Positions 37,186-46,546 are shown, numbered from the stretch's first letter. The stretch: 62,500 nucleotides of DNA from Chloroflexota bacterium (GCA_022821905.1 JAJECS010000008.1:1-62500), one strand, 5' to 3'. A program made the numbers and translations. The notes: a model not told the origin generated them from the sequence alone.

Positions 37186-37207
37186 CCTATGAGCAGGCCG
37201 GCGGCGC

Positions 37208-37873
37208 ATGAGCGCCACCATCAGCTTCGCGGCGCGGCTCTACTTCGCCGACTGGGCGAGACTTGGGCCGCCGGCGCTCCCCGGCCGCACGCGCCAGGCG
37301 CGAGACAACGAACGGCGCGTACTCCGAGCGCTAGGTGGCTGGGTCAATGAGCGAGGCCAGTGCTGGCCGACCATCCGGGCGATCGCCACGGCGTGCCAGC
37401 TAGGTAAGACCACAGTGGAGCGCGCGCTGCGTCGACTCGTGGACGCCGGCCTACTGAATACGCGCCGCCGCGGTCGCCGCGTCGTCTACACGGTGGTCCA
37501 CTTCGCCGGCGTGGTCGACCGCGTGCGGCGCTCGCGTGCCATCGTCGAGGCCAGGCGCAAAGCGGCCGCGCATTGGGAGCGCATCAAGGGGTGGGCGCGA
37601 AGTGTGGACAATCCCTCGCGTACGCGCGCGTCGGCCCGGATTCCGGATTCCGAAGAATCGCAAAGACGCTCTGTTGATCGTTCCGACCCGGACCCGGAAC
37701 GGACTCTCGGAACCCGGACCGGGGGGCCGCGGACGTTCGGCGAGGGGATAGAGCAGATAGCGCAGAAGTTGTTCGGCGAGGGGATAGCCGACTTGAAAGC
37801 GAAGCTCGCGGGCGAACCGACGACACCGACCACACCGCTCCCTGCTGCTAGCCACGGCGCCAACCGCCGATGA
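37208..37873 (+). CDS. Winged-helix DNA-binding protein (phage-type)
   Basis: A 221-residue protein. Residues about 35-90 form a helix-turn-helix (VLRALGGWVNERGQCWPTIRAIATACQL, then VERALRRLVDAGLL) of the HTH_36/replication-initiator type, followed by a basic helix. The C-terminal 80 residues are Pro/Thr/Arg-rich and probably disordered. In small elements such a protein may be a master regulator or replication initiator; there is no ATPase domain. It is the first gene inside the left end. Start ATG 37208. Confidence 0.65.
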   Translation: MSATISFAARLYFADWARLGPPALPGRTRQARDNERRVLRALGGWVNERGQCWPTIRAIATACQLGKTTVERALRRLVDAGLLNTRRRGRRVVYTVVHFAGVVDRVRRSRAIVEARRKAAAHWERIKGWARSVDNPSRTRASARIPDSEESQRRSVDRSDPDPERTLGTRTGGPRTFGEGIEQIAQKLFGEGIADLKAKLAGEPTTPTTPLPAASHGANRR

Positions 37874-38070
37874 TTGAGTGCATCGCCGGCTCGGCGACCG
37901 GAACCGCCGGCGGTTACAGCAACCACGGCTGCCGCTGCGAGGCCTGCACGGCGGCGAATACGGCTGCGGTGCGCGACTACATGCGCCGCAATCCCTCCAA
38001 GGCGGAGTACAAGCGGGCCTGGATGCGCGGCTACCGGGCGGGCCTGCGCAAGGCGCGGGAGGCGACGTGA
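37870..38070 (+). CDS. Small Cys/His-containing phage-type protein
   Basis: A 66-residue basic protein with YSNHGCRCEACTAAN, one short possible metal knuckle (His plus three Cys), and a C-terminal arginine-rich helix. Similar short proteins are frequent in actinobacterial phages, function unknown. Starts ATGA-overlapping the preceding gene. Confidence 0.6.
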   Translation: MIECIAGSATGTAGGYSNHGCRCEACTAANTAAVRDYMRRNPSKAEYKRAWMRGYRAGLRKAREAT

Positions 38071-38204
38071 TGGATCGTCGTCTGTGCTCAGGTTCACGAC
38101 ACTTTCGGCGGCCTGCTGGGGTCCCCCCGCGCCCACTCTGGGGCCGCCCGAAGCGTTTCGGGACTTCGGACGCCACACACGCGGCGCTCCGCTGCCAGCT
38201 TTGA
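38070..38204 (+). CDS. Very small protein, function unknown
   Basis: A 44-residue frame whose ATG overlaps the previous stop by one base (TGATG), as real phage operon genes do. The product is basic (HFRRPAGVPPRPLWGRPKRF) with no recognisable motif. The only support is the overlap and the tight fit between two other genes (the next start is 3 bases after its stop). Confidence 0.35.
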   Translation: MDRRLCSGSRHFRRPAGVPPRPLWGRPKRFGTSDATHAALRCQL

Positions 38205-38207
38205 GCC

Positions 38208-38630
38208 ATGCAGATACGCGAGCGCCTAGCGGTTTTCGGCAGCCGCAGCCTGAGCGGGCCGGCCGTGCGCCGCGTGATGCTGGCCGAAATCTCGCGCCAT
38301 GCCGTACGCGGCATCGTGACGGCGGGTGAGCCTGAAGGTGTCTCACAAGTTGCGCGCGACGTTGCCCGCGATTTAGCACTGCCGCTCACGTTGCACTTTG
38401 CCGACCATCGCAAGCGACGGGCCGGCGCATACCATCATCGCGCCATCGCCATCGTCAAAGACGCCGATCGGGTGCTGCTCATTCACGATGGAGTCAGCGA
38501 CGGCACCGCAAACGAACTTGAGCAATGCCTAGCGCTGGAAGTGCCGCATAACTACGTCACCATGCAGCGCGACGGCGACGGCGACGTTGAGAGCGAGCTA
38601 GGCGCGTGGGCAGCACCGCTCGCGACGTAA
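38208..38630 (+). CDS. SLOG-superfamily (YspA/DUF2493-like) protein
   Basis: A 140-residue Rossmann-like protein. It has VFGSRSLS at strand one, VTAGEPEGVSQVARDVARDLALP, a variable middle, then ADRVLLIHDGVSDGTANELEQC. This is the pattern of SLOG/LOG-type domains that bind or cleave nucleotides and that recur in phages and in nucleotide-signalled defence. It lies between the early small genes and the terminase, with the terminase GTG inside its last 25 bases. Nucleotide sensing in packaging control or in anti-defence are both guesses. Confidence 0.75.
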   Translation: MQIRERLAVFGSRSLSGPAVRRVMLAEISRHAVRGIVTAGEPEGVSQVARDVARDLALPLTLHFADHRKRRAGAYHHRAIAIVKDADRVLLIHDGVSDGTANELEQCLALEVPHNYVTMQRDGDGDVESELGAWAAPLAT

Positions 38631-40117
38631 TCGCGGGTCTCGAACGGCTGCGCATTACCCAAGGCGCGGCAGCGGGTGAGCGCCTGGTGCTGATGCCATG
38701 GCAGCGCCGATGGATTCACGGCGCGTTGCGGCCCGGCGTGCAAACGGCGGCGCTCACGATGGCGCGCGGCGGCGCGAAGACGACGACGACGGCGGCGCTC
38801 GCGCTGGCCGCCTTGATGCCCAATGGACCGCTGGCGCGACCGCGCGGCGAAACGCTGATTATCGCGAGCAGTTTTGCCCAGGGAAAAATCGCCTTCGAGC
38901 ACGCGCTAGCCTTTCTCCGACCCGCGCTCGAATCCGAGCCTCGGGGCTGGCGTGTCGAGGATTCGGCGAACGCCGCGCGGGTGACGCACCGTGCCACCGG
39001 CCAGCGGCTGCGCTGCGTCGGCAGCGATCCCAACCGCCTCCACGGGCCGGCGCCAGCGCTGATTCTGGCCGACGAGCCGGCGCAATGGCCGCGCGGGCAA
39101 GCCGATGCCATGTTCGCGGCGCTCGAAACGGCGCTCGGCAAACAGGCCGACGCGCGGCTGCTGGCCATCGGCACGCGACCGGCGGATGATCGGCACTGGT
39201 TCGGGCGCCTGTTGGACGGCGGCGCGGACTACGCGCAAGCGCACGTCGGCACCGGCGAGCCGTTCCACCGGCGCACGTGGGAGAAAGCCAACCCGAGCCT
39301 ACGCGCACTCGCGTTCGCGCCGTTGCTGGCCGCCTACCGGACCGAGGCGAAGCGCGCCAAGGTGGACGCCGCCGCCGCCGCCCGTTTCCGAGCGCTGCGG
39401 CTGAATCTCGGAGCTAGCGAAGTGGTGAGCGATCCATTCGTGAGCCTGGCCGACTGGCAGGCGTGCGTCGTGCCGTCGCCGCCGCCACGTGAGGGCCTGT
39501 GCGTCGTGGGCCTCGACTTGGGCGGCAGTGCCAGCCTGACGGCCGCGGCCGCCTACTGGCCGCAATCGGCACGGCTTGAGGCGTGGGTCGCGTGCGGCGC
39601 GGAACCCGACCTATGGGAGCGCGGGCGCGCCGATGGCTGCGGCGGCCTCTACGTGGACCTGGCGCGGCGCGGCGAACTGCGGACCTATGCCGGCCGGGTG
39701 ACGCCCGTGCGGCACTTCCTGGCGGACCTGGTGGACGATCTGGCCGGCCAGCCCGTCGCCGCCGTGGTGGGCGACCGCTACCGCGAGGCCGAAGCGCACG
39801 ACGCGCTAGACGCCGCCGGCGTCCACTGGCCGCGCGAGTTTCGCGGCCTGGGCTGGAAGGACGGCGCCGAAGACGTGAGGGCCGCGCAAACGGCGATCAT
39901 CGAGCGGCGCGTGCAGCTGGGCCGCAGCCTGGCGCTAGAGGCCGCCATCGCCGAGTCGGCCGTGCTGTACGACGCGGCGGGCAATCCGAAGTTGGACCGG
40001 GCGCGAGCGCATGGCCGCATCGACGCGCTCACGGCGGCCGTGCAGGCCATCGCCGAGGGATCGCGCATGGCCGCAGCGCCGGCCCCGGCGCCGGCCGTGA
40101 TGGTGACGCCCTGGTAG
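38606..40117 (+). CDS. terL: Phage terminase large subunit
   Basis: A 503-residue packaging motor and nuclease. Walker A is RGGAKTT (54-60), Walker B ALILADE (151-157). RNase H-type nuclease acids are D304 (GLDLGGS), D390 (VVGD) and D473 (GRID). It pumps DNA into the prohead and cuts it. No small terminase gene is recognisable; one of the small upstream proteins, the HNH protein, or a helper phage may supply that role. Start GTG 38606 overlaps the SLOG gene. Confidence 0.9.
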   Translation: MGSTARDVIAGLERLRITQGAAAGERLVLMPWQRRWIHGALRPGVQTAALTMARGGAKTTTTAALALAALMPNGPLARPRGETLIIASSFAQGKIAFEHALAFLRPALESEPRGWRVEDSANAARVTHRATGQRLRCVGSDPNRLHGPAPALILADEPAQWPRGQADAMFAALETALGKQADARLLAIGTRPADDRHWFGRLLDGGADYAQAHVGTGEPFHRRTWEKANPSLRALAFAPLLAAYRTEAKRAKVDAAAAARFRALRLNLGASEVVSDPFVSLADWQACVVPSPPPREGLCVVGLDLGGSASLTAAAAYWPQSARLEAWVACGAEPDLWERGRADGCGGLYVDLARRGELRTYAGRVTPVRHFLADLVDDLAGQPVAAVVGDRYREAEAHDALDAAGVHWPREFRGLGWKDGAEDVRAAQTAIIERRVQLGRSLALEAAIAESAVLYDAAGNPKLDRARAHGRIDALTAAVQAIAEGSRMAAAPAPAPAVMVTPW

Positions 40118-40136
40118 ACGCCGCGGCGGTCGGCGC

Positions 40137-40171
40137 TGTAAACATTCTGTGTAATCGTGTAAACTATCTGT
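40137..40171 (+). promoter_or_regulatory. AT-rich 14-bp direct repeat in front of the HNH gene
   Basis: TGTAAACATTCTGT (40137-40150) and TGTAAACTATCTGT (40158-40171) differ at two positions. They are phased 21 bases apart (two helical turns), and the second ends directly before the HNH ATG. This is the most AT-rich spot in the packaging module. It may be a protein-binding site, a promoter or part of the packaging (cos) region. Confidence 0.5.
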
Positions 40172-40495
40172 ATGCACGCCCGCGCCCGTCGCAAGGTCAG
40201 CAAGGTCTACGCTTCCGTCCCTTGGCGTCGGCTCAGCGGTCGTGTGCGGCGGCGGGCGCGGGGTGCCTGCGAACAGTGCGGCGAGCCGACGCGGCGGCTG
40301 GAAGTCCACCACGTGGACGCCATCGCCGACGGCGGCGACCCGTTCCCCCACGTGCGCCAGTTGATCGCGTTGTGCGCCCACTGCCACGGCTTGCGGCATG
40401 GCCGCGTGAGCACGTCGCGCCGCGAGTGGCGGCGGCACGTCGCCGACGCGATCCCAGCGGAACCGGAACCGGCCATCATCGGCGGCTTTTACTAG
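40172..40495 (+). CDS. HNH endonuclease
   Basis: A 107-residue nuclease with C33xxC36, H46-H47-x-D49 (HHVDAIADGG) and C68xxC71-H72. The two Cys pairs bind structural zinc and the His-Asp residues form the catalytic beta-beta-alpha metal site. HNH proteins next to terL in HK97-type phages help cleave cos ends. Here it lies just after terL and before the capsid gene. Start ATG 40172. Confidence 0.88.
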   Translation: MHARARRKVSKVYASVPWRRLSGRVRRRARGACEQCGEPTRRLEVHHVDAIADGGDPFPHVRQLIALCAHCHGLRHGRVSTSRREWRRHVADAIPAEPEPAIIGGFY

Positions 40496-40512
40496 CGCCA
40501 GAGAGAGGACCA

Positions 40513-41757
<1,245 letters not shown>

Positions 41758-41761
41758 CGCC

Positions 41762-42718
41762 GTGATCGAACGGCGCGTGCGCGACCTCGAGCTGGACGGG
41801 CGGACCGCTCGAGGCGTCGCCATGCCCTACGGCGAGCGCGCCGACGTGCTACTGCCGAGCGGCGAGCGCGTGACCGAACGCTGGGAACCAGGCGCGGTGC
41901 TGTACGCGCCCGGCCTAGTGGCGAATCGCAACCACGACGCCGGAGACACACTGGCGGCGCTGAATGACGGCACGCTGCGCATGGTGGACGGGCCGGACGC
42001 GCTGCGCTTCGAGGCGCGCCTATCGCGGCCCGTGACGGCGACCGGCGCGAGCGTGGAATTCGAGGCGCTCAAGGAGCGGCGGGTGAACGGCGAGCGCGTG
42101 ATCGGCAGCGCGGCGCTACTCGGCATTGCGCTGCTTGAGGGCCGGCAGCCGGCCTACGCCGGCGCGAGCGTCGAAGTGCGGCAGGCCGCGACGCTGGGAC
42201 GCGGCGGCGGCTTGTCCGGACGCTGGGACATGGGCCGCGAGCGCATCGAACGCGCCGGCGGCCGTGGACGTCGCAAAACGCGACCGCGCGGCCTGGTGCA
42301 CTTGCCCGATGACGTGCCGGCGAGCGGCGGCGCGGCTAACATCCGCGACGTGGCGCTCTACTTCGACGGCTCGCCGCTGGCGTCGCACAGTGGCGGCACG
42401 CTGCGGCTCGCCAAGGAGCGCGACGGCGGCTTTACGTTCGACGTGCCCGAGCTGCCGGAGACAACCGGCGCGGCGGACTTGCGCGCGTGGCTAGCCGCCG
42501 GCAACCGCGTCTATCCCGACCCGACGTTTACCGGCGTGGTCGACGATATCCAGGAGCCGGGCACCGGCCTAAGCGCCGGCGAGGCGATCACCGTCGGCAT
42601 CATCCGCGACCCGATACTCACGGCGATCACGCTGGCGACGCGCGAGCGCTGGCTGGTGCCAGACGACGCCACGCGCCAGCCGGTAGCAGCTGGCGAGAGT
42701 CGGCGGCTCTGGCTGTGA
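41762..42718 (+). CDS. Prohead protease, apparently with two tandem protease-like halves
   Basis: A 318-residue protein. The first half has the HK97-type (U35) pattern: GVAMPYGERADVLL, EPGAV, VANRNHDAGDTLAAL with the catalytic-type His, and GTLRMVDGPDALRFEARL. The second half (about 195-318) repeats the same order: ALYFDGSPLASHSGGTLRL, then FTFDVPELPETTGAADLRAW and a final beta-rich segment. Normal prohead proteases have about 150-220 residues. I infer duplication and fusion, the second copy possibly inactive. It would trim the scaffold part of the capsid protein. Start GTG 41762, 4 bases after the capsid stop. Confidence 0.7.
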   Translation: MIERRVRDLELDGRTARGVAMPYGERADVLLPSGERVTERWEPGAVLYAPGLVANRNHDAGDTLAALNDGTLRMVDGPDALRFEARLSRPVTATGASVEFEALKERRVNGERVIGSAALLGIALLEGRQPAYAGASVEVRQAATLGRGGGLSGRWDMGRERIERAGGRGRRKTRPRGLVHLPDDVPASGGAANIRDVALYFDGSPLASHSGGTLRLAKERDGGFTFDVPELPETTGAADLRAWLAAGNRVYPDPTFTGVVDDIQEPGTGLSAGEAITVGIIRDPILTAITLATRERWLVPDDATRQPVAAGESRRLWL

Positions 42719-43734
42719 GGCTCCGATTCTGGCGAGCCGAGCACCGCGCCAGCTATACGGACACACTGGCCGAAGTGCTGGCCGCGGCCGCGGCCGGCAG
42801 CACCGGCCCGCAGATGACGCAAGCGCAGCGCACCGCGTCTAGCGCGTGGGCCGCCGTGCTGGCGAGCGCCGACGTGAGCGGCGCGCCGCCGGCCGTGAGC
42901 GGGCGCTATCTCGCCAACGTGGGCGAGCGCATCATTCGCGACGGCTGCGCGGCGCACGAGATCCGCGTCGTGGCTGGATCCGTCGCGCTGGATCCCGTGA
43001 CCGTGACCAAGCGCGAGCCGTGGCGCATCCGGCGCACGGGCTCGGACCGCGACGCGCCGATCGCGCGCGATGCCCTAGTGGTGCACGACTGGGCCGCCGG
43101 CGGCCTTGGACCGTGGCACGGCACGGCGGACGCCGCGACCGCGCTGGCGCTCCAATTGAGCCTGTTGGCGGAGTCGCGCATCGTGAGTTTTCGCGCGCCG
43201 CCGGCCGACTGGAATCTGAGCTATCAGCAGTTGGCCGCCCAAGGCGACCCCGACGCCGCGCTCCAGGCCGTCGCCGACAGTCTGCGCAGTGCGACCAAGA
43301 ACGCGCACTCGCGCGGCTCGCCGATCATCGTCAGCACGGGCGGCGTGCCGGGCGCGCCCAACGTGGACGCGCGGGCCTCGCAGCGCCGGCCGTCGGACTA
43401 CTACGAAATGGCGGCGACGCGGGCGGAGCCGGATGAGGACGCCGTGCAGCTGCGCACCGACGTAGAGGCGACCATGCTGGCGGCGTGCGGCCTCTCGCCG
43501 GAGTACTCGCGCGGCGACGTCGACGCCGTGCGCGCGTTCCGCCAGCTTTGGGTCGCGCCGCGGCTCGGGCTGATGGCGGCGGAACTCTCCGAGCAATTGG
43601 ACGCGAGCGTACGGCTCACGCTGCCGGCATTCGACCGCGACCTACAGGGACTCGCGCGCGGGGCGGCGGCGCTTATGCGCGGCGAAGTGGACGCCGACCG
43701 GGCGCTGCGCTTGATGGGCCTGGAGGCCGCGTGA
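42715..43734 (+). CDS. Phage portal protein (short)
   Basis: A 339-residue protein that begins with a GTG overlapping the protease stop (GTGA). The stem and clip regions are suggested by DPDAALQAVADSLRSATKNAHSRGSPIIVSTGG and LRTDVEATMLAACGLSPEYSRGDVDAVRAFRQLWVAPRLGLMAAELSEQL, which mimic portal C-terminal halves where the DNA tunnel helix lies. HK97-type portals usually have about 400-500 residues, so it is compact. It forms the ring through which the terminase pumps DNA. Confidence 0.75.
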   Translation: MRLRFWRAEHRASYTDTLAEVLAAAAAGSTGPQMTQAQRTASSAWAAVLASADVSGAPPAVSGRYLANVGERIIRDGCAAHEIRVVAGSVALDPVTVTKREPWRIRRTGSDRDAPIARDALVVHDWAAGGLGPWHGTADAATALALQLSLLAESRIVSFRAPPADWNLSYQQLAAQGDPDAALQAVADSLRSATKNAHSRGSPIIVSTGGVPGAPNVDARASQRRPSDYYEMAATRAEPDEDAVQLRTDVEATMLAACGLSPEYSRGDVDAVRAFRQLWVAPRLGLMAAELSEQLDASVRLTLPAFDRDLQGLARGAAALMRGEVDADRALRLMGLEAA

Positions 43735-44231
43735 GTCTCCAAACGATCACCATCAGCACTCGCACGTTTTCGGCCTATGCCTCGCTGGCCGAAGCAGACG
43801 CCTACCTGGCCGGCGCGGCCGGGGCGCTGCGCACGACGTGGACCGGCGCCGAAACGGACGCCAAGCGCCGCGCCCTGGTGACGGCGACGCGCGCGTTGGA
43901 CCGGCTGCCGTGGCGCGGGACTAAGGCGCTCGCCAGCCAAGCGACCGCATGGCCGCGGGCGGGCATCGGCACCACCGGCGTGCCGGCGGACATCGAGGCG
44001 GCGGCGATTCTCATCGCGGCGGACCTGGTAGCGCACGGCGGCAGGCTGGCGATCGCTGACTTGGACGTAAAACGCGAGCAGATCGGGCCGAAAGAGGCCG
44101 AATACTTCCGGCACTTGCCCGACCCGCTGGAGCGCACGGTCGGCCTGGACCTGGCCGCCATCGTGCGGCCCTACGTGGCGCATTGGCTGGCGCTCGCGCC
44201 GGCGTCACCGTTCGGCGTCGCCAGTGCCTAG
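43731..44231 (+). CDS. Head-tail connector (gp6/DnaT-like family)
   Basis: A 166-residue helical protein starting at a GTG that overlaps the portal stop (GTGA). The pattern SLAEADAYLAGAAG, W near residue 35, KRRALVTATRALDRLPWRG, AWPRAGIGTTGVPADIEAAAILIAADL is that of phage gp6-like connector proteins, also labelled DnaT-like. It would close the head below the portal and offer a docking surface for a tail. It is the last head gene; no tail gene follows. Confidence 0.75.
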   Translation: MSLQTITISTRTFSAYASLAEADAYLAGAAGALRTTWTGAETDAKRRALVTATRALDRLPWRGTKALASQATAWPRAGIGTTGVPADIEAAAILIAADLVAHGGRLAIADLDVKREQIGPKEAEYFRHLPDPLERTVGLDLAAIVRPYVAHWLALAPASPFGVASA

Positions 44232-44433
44232 CCGCTGGGCGCGGTGCCAGCGCTGCGGCCGCATGCGGAAGCTGGCGAAGTATCGGCGGAACTGCGCCGA
44301 GTGCCGCTGGGACCTGGTGCGGCCCTTCGGCATCGTGACGCCAGCCGACGCCGAATTCGACGCGCGCGTGCGGGCCGCTTTTCCCGACGTTGCGCCGCGA
44401 CCGTTCCCCGTGCGCTACCGGCCCGCGAGCTAG
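44224..44433 (+). CDS. Small zinc-ribbon-like protein
   Basis: A 69-residue protein with RCQRCGRMRKLAKYRRNCAECRW, two CxxC pairs that could form a zinc ribbon. Start GTG 44224 overlaps the connector gene by 8 bases. After its stop, the +1 frame stays open for about 20 protein-like codons (VPDEVLPAYIRRRC) with no start of its own, which may be a remnant or a frameshifted tail. Role unknown. Confidence 0.5.
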   Translation: MPSRWARCQRCGRMRKLAKYRRNCAECRWDLVRPFGIVTPADAEFDARVRAAFPDVAPRPFPVRYRPAS

Positions 44434-44553
44434 CGGCGGTCCCCGACGAGGTGCTGCCGGCCTACATCCGCCGACGCTGCGGACCCTGGGGATAGCGCGC
44501 CCACGCCATAGCGCAGGGCATGCCGGGCGGGGAGAGGACGGCGGCCGCGAGGG

Positions 44554-44597
44554 CGCTTGTGCACACCGCTACGACGCCGTATCATGGTGCACAAGCG
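44554..44597 (+). promoter_or_regulatory. Promoter enclosed in an 11-bp inverted repeat (operator)
   Basis: CGCTTGTGCAC (44554-44564) and GTGCACAAGCG (44587-44597) are perfect inverted repeats 22 bases apart. A -35-like TTGTGC (44557-44562) and a -10-like TATCAT (44580-44585) are separated by 17 bases. So the left arm covers the -35 and the right arm starts just after the -10. This suggests a repressor-controlled promoter for the ribbon-helix-helix, excisionase and integrase genes. The ribbon-helix-helix-like product could be the repressor. The rest of 44434-44662 is gene-free. Confidence 0.55.
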
Positions 44598-44662
44598 GCG
44601 GGATCGTGGGCTTAGCGGCGCACGACTCTCCCTTTACCGCCGCCAACTAGAAAGGGTCTCGA

Positions 44663-45046
44663 ATGCCCCAGTGCAACATTCGTTTCCAGCCCGACGACTA
44701 CAACATGATCGAGCGCCATGCCCGCGGCTGGGGCATCTCGGTACCGGAATACGCGCGCTTGCAAGTGCTCAAGGGCAGCCGGTGGACGGGCCACCGCTTC
44801 TACGTTACCGACATGCAAATGCGCGGCCTACTCGCGCCACCCGAGGAGGAGATCGCGCCCAACCGCTACTGCGTCCACGGCGACTTGCACACGCCCATTG
44901 ACAAGCTGTTGGAGCAGCACGGCTATACGCGCGTACCGAACGGTTGGTGGAAGGTGCCGCTGGGCCTCCAGTGGTTTTACCTCACGGATCATCGCCGTAA
45001 AGTGGACGAGGCGGACGGTGGCGACGAAGGCGACGCAGATGCCTAA
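44663..45046 (+). CDS. Ribbon-helix-helix-like regulator
   Basis: A 127-residue protein. Residues 3-40 (CNIRFQPDDYNMIERHARGWGISVPEYARLQVL) look like a strand followed by two helices of the MetJ/Arc type. The rest is a mixed domain with PNGWWKVPLGLQWFYL. It has a good ribosome site (AAAGGG). It is the first gene after the inverted-repeat promoter at 44554-44597. Autoregulation is inferred. Confidence 0.55.
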   Translation: MPQCNIRFQPDDYNMIERHARGWGISVPEYARLQVLKGSRWTGHRFYVTDMQMRGLLAPPEEEIAPNRYCVHGDLHTPIDKLLEQHGYTRVPNGWWKVPLGLQWFYLTDHRRKVDEADGGDEGDADA

Positions 45047-45308
45047 GGCTCCCGAACGACGCCTGACCGCCGACGAGCTGGCGAGTCTCCACGCGCAAGA
45101 ATTCTGGACCGTCGAGGAAGTCGCCGCCGTCCTGCGCGTCGGCCCGGGATTCGTCCGTACCGCCATTCACCGCGGGATGATTCCCTGCATGAGGGCCGGC
45201 ATGAGAATGCTCATTCCGCGCCGTCGGTTCATGCAGGCGCTCGAAGCCGGCGCGCTCATGCCCAACGCGCCCGAGGCCGACGCCGAGATCGTGCGGCTGC
45301 CGACGTGA
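45039..45308 (+). CDS. Excisionase/MerR-type helix-turn-helix protein
   Basis: An 89-residue protein with a winged HTH_17 motif: EFWTVEEVAAVLRVGPGFVRTAIHRGMIPCMRAGMRMLIPRRRFMQAL. Such proteins bind att DNA and direct excision. It overlaps the upstream gene by 8 bases and the integrase by 4, as expected of xis-int pairs. Start ATG 45039. Confidence 0.8.
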   Translation: MPKAPERRLTADELASLHAQEFWTVEEVAAVLRVGPGFVRTAIHRGMIPCMRAGMRMLIPRRRFMQALEAGALMPNAPEADAEIVRLPT

Positions 45309-46501
45309 CGCGCGCCGGCTCCCTGCCCGGCTCCGTCACCGAGCGCGGCAATCATCGGTATCAGCTCAGGGTCCACGTCGGCGGCGGGCGATATAAGTCT
45401 CGAACCGTGACTGCGCGCACCAAGCGCGAGCTACGGCGTGAGTGGCGCAAGTTTATCGGCGACCTGGAGGTCGGCTTAAACGTCGACCACGGCCGCCTCA
45501 CCGTCGCCACCTTCGCCGCGCAGTGGCTGGCGCAGATCAAGCGGACGCGCACCTTCGGCACCTGGCGGCGGTACCACACGGTTGTTCAGACCTACGTCGT
45601 GCCGACGCTGGGCCATATCCGTCTTGACCGGCTGACGCACGGGGACGTTCAACATTGCGTCGACCTGGTCGTGGACCAGGGCAAAGTCGCCACGGCGGAA
45701 ACGCTGCGGCTTGTGCTTCACGGCATGTGCAAGCTCGCCGTCCGGCGTCGCCTGCTGACCACGAATCCCGGCGTGGATATCGCGCTGCCGCCGCGGCAGC
45801 GCCGCGAGTACCGCGTGCTGGCGGTCCACGAGGCGCAGGCGCTCCTCGACGTGTGCCGCATGGGCAACGCGCGGCTGCGGCAACTCTACCCCATCGTCCA
45901 CCTCATGCTGCACACCGGCCTACGGCGCGGCGAGGCGCTGGGGCTGCGCTGGGATGCGGTGGACTTCGAGCACCGGACGCTCCACGTGCACGAGCAGCTC
46001 ACCCGGCAGCCGGGCGGCGGCTTTGGCCTCGGGCCGACCAAAACCGGGACGGACCGCCTAGTCCACGCCGGCGAACCGGCCATGGTGGTGCTGGAGCGTC
46101 ACAAGCGCGAGCAGGACGCACTGCGGGCGGAATTGGGATCGGCCTACCTAGACCGCGGCTTTGTCTTCACGCGGCTGGACGGCCGCGCCCGGACGCACGG
46201 CGTACCCATCGGGCCGAACACGCTCACCCGCTGGTTTGTCGAGGCGCTGCGCGTGGCCGGTTTACCCGCTCTGCGGATTCACGATCTGCGCGACACGGCG
46301 GCCACGCTCGCGATTGCCGCTGGCGTCGATCTGGTGACCGTCTCGGAGATGCTCGGTCATAGCTCGATCACCATGACGGCGGACCGCTACGTGCACCCAC
46401 ACAGCACCACGAAACGCGACGCGGCCGACCGTTTGGCCGACGCTTTGGCCGGAAACTATGCACAAAATATGAGCAGAAGCGGTCGCGCGCGTGCCATTTA
46501 A
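45305..46501 (+). CDS. int: Tyrosine recombinase (phage integrase)
   Basis: A 398-residue integrase. An N-terminal arm-binding-like region (about 8-60) is followed by a core-binding domain (about 65-160). The catalytic domain shows R207 (TGLRRGE), K246 (GPTKTG), H326 and R329 (HDLR), H352 (GHSS) and nucleophile Y362 (ADRYVH). It catalyses insertion at the tRNA-Ala 3' end. The gene lies beside the right att site, 29 bases before the attR core. Start GTG 45305. Confidence 0.95.
   Translation: MTRAGSLPGSVTERGNHRYQLRVHVGGGRYKSRTVTARTKRELRREWRKFIGDLEVGLNVDHGRLTVATFAAQWLAQIKRTRTFGTWRRYHTVVQTYVVPTLGHIRLDRLTHGDVQHCVDLVVDQGKVATAETLRLVLHGMCKLAVRRRLLTTNPGVDIALPPRQRREYRVLAVHEAQALLDVCRMGNARLRQLYPIVHLMLHTGLRRGEALGLRWDAVDFEHRTLHVHEQLTRQPGGGFGLGPTKTGTDRLVHAGEPAMVVLERHKREQDALRAELGSAYLDRGFVFTRLDGRARTHGVPIGPNTLTRWFVEALRVAGLPALRIHDLRDTAATLAIAAGVDLVTVSEMLGHSSITMTADRYVHPHSTTKRDAADRLADALAGNYAQNMSRSGRARAI
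46463..46477 (+). repeat. Candidate integrase arm-type site, right end
   Basis: Second copy of the 15-mer CAAAATATGAGCAGA found at 37171-37185, here within the last codons of the integrase gene. Confidence 0.5.
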
Positions 46502-46529
46502 CAGGTGTGGTATGCATGATGAGGGTTGG

Positions 46530-46546
46530 AGTCCCCTCATCTCCAC
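46530..46546. repeat. attR core (right direct repeat)
   Basis: 17 bases identical to the tRNA-Ala 3' end at 37059-37075, with GGGTT also conserved a few bases further left. It marks the right edge of the element; host DNA (the cyclophilin genes) follows. Confidence 0.9.

Noticed and set aside
37017..37211. Open frame running out of tRNA-Ala into the element
   Set aside because: It begins inside the tRNA and contains the repeated att-arm sequence; no protein-like content.
39583..40512. Extension of the capsid frame upstream through terL
   Set aside because: The region overlaps the terminase and reads as Arg/Gly-rich shadow; the ATG at 40513 has a strong ribosome site and starts the protein-like part.
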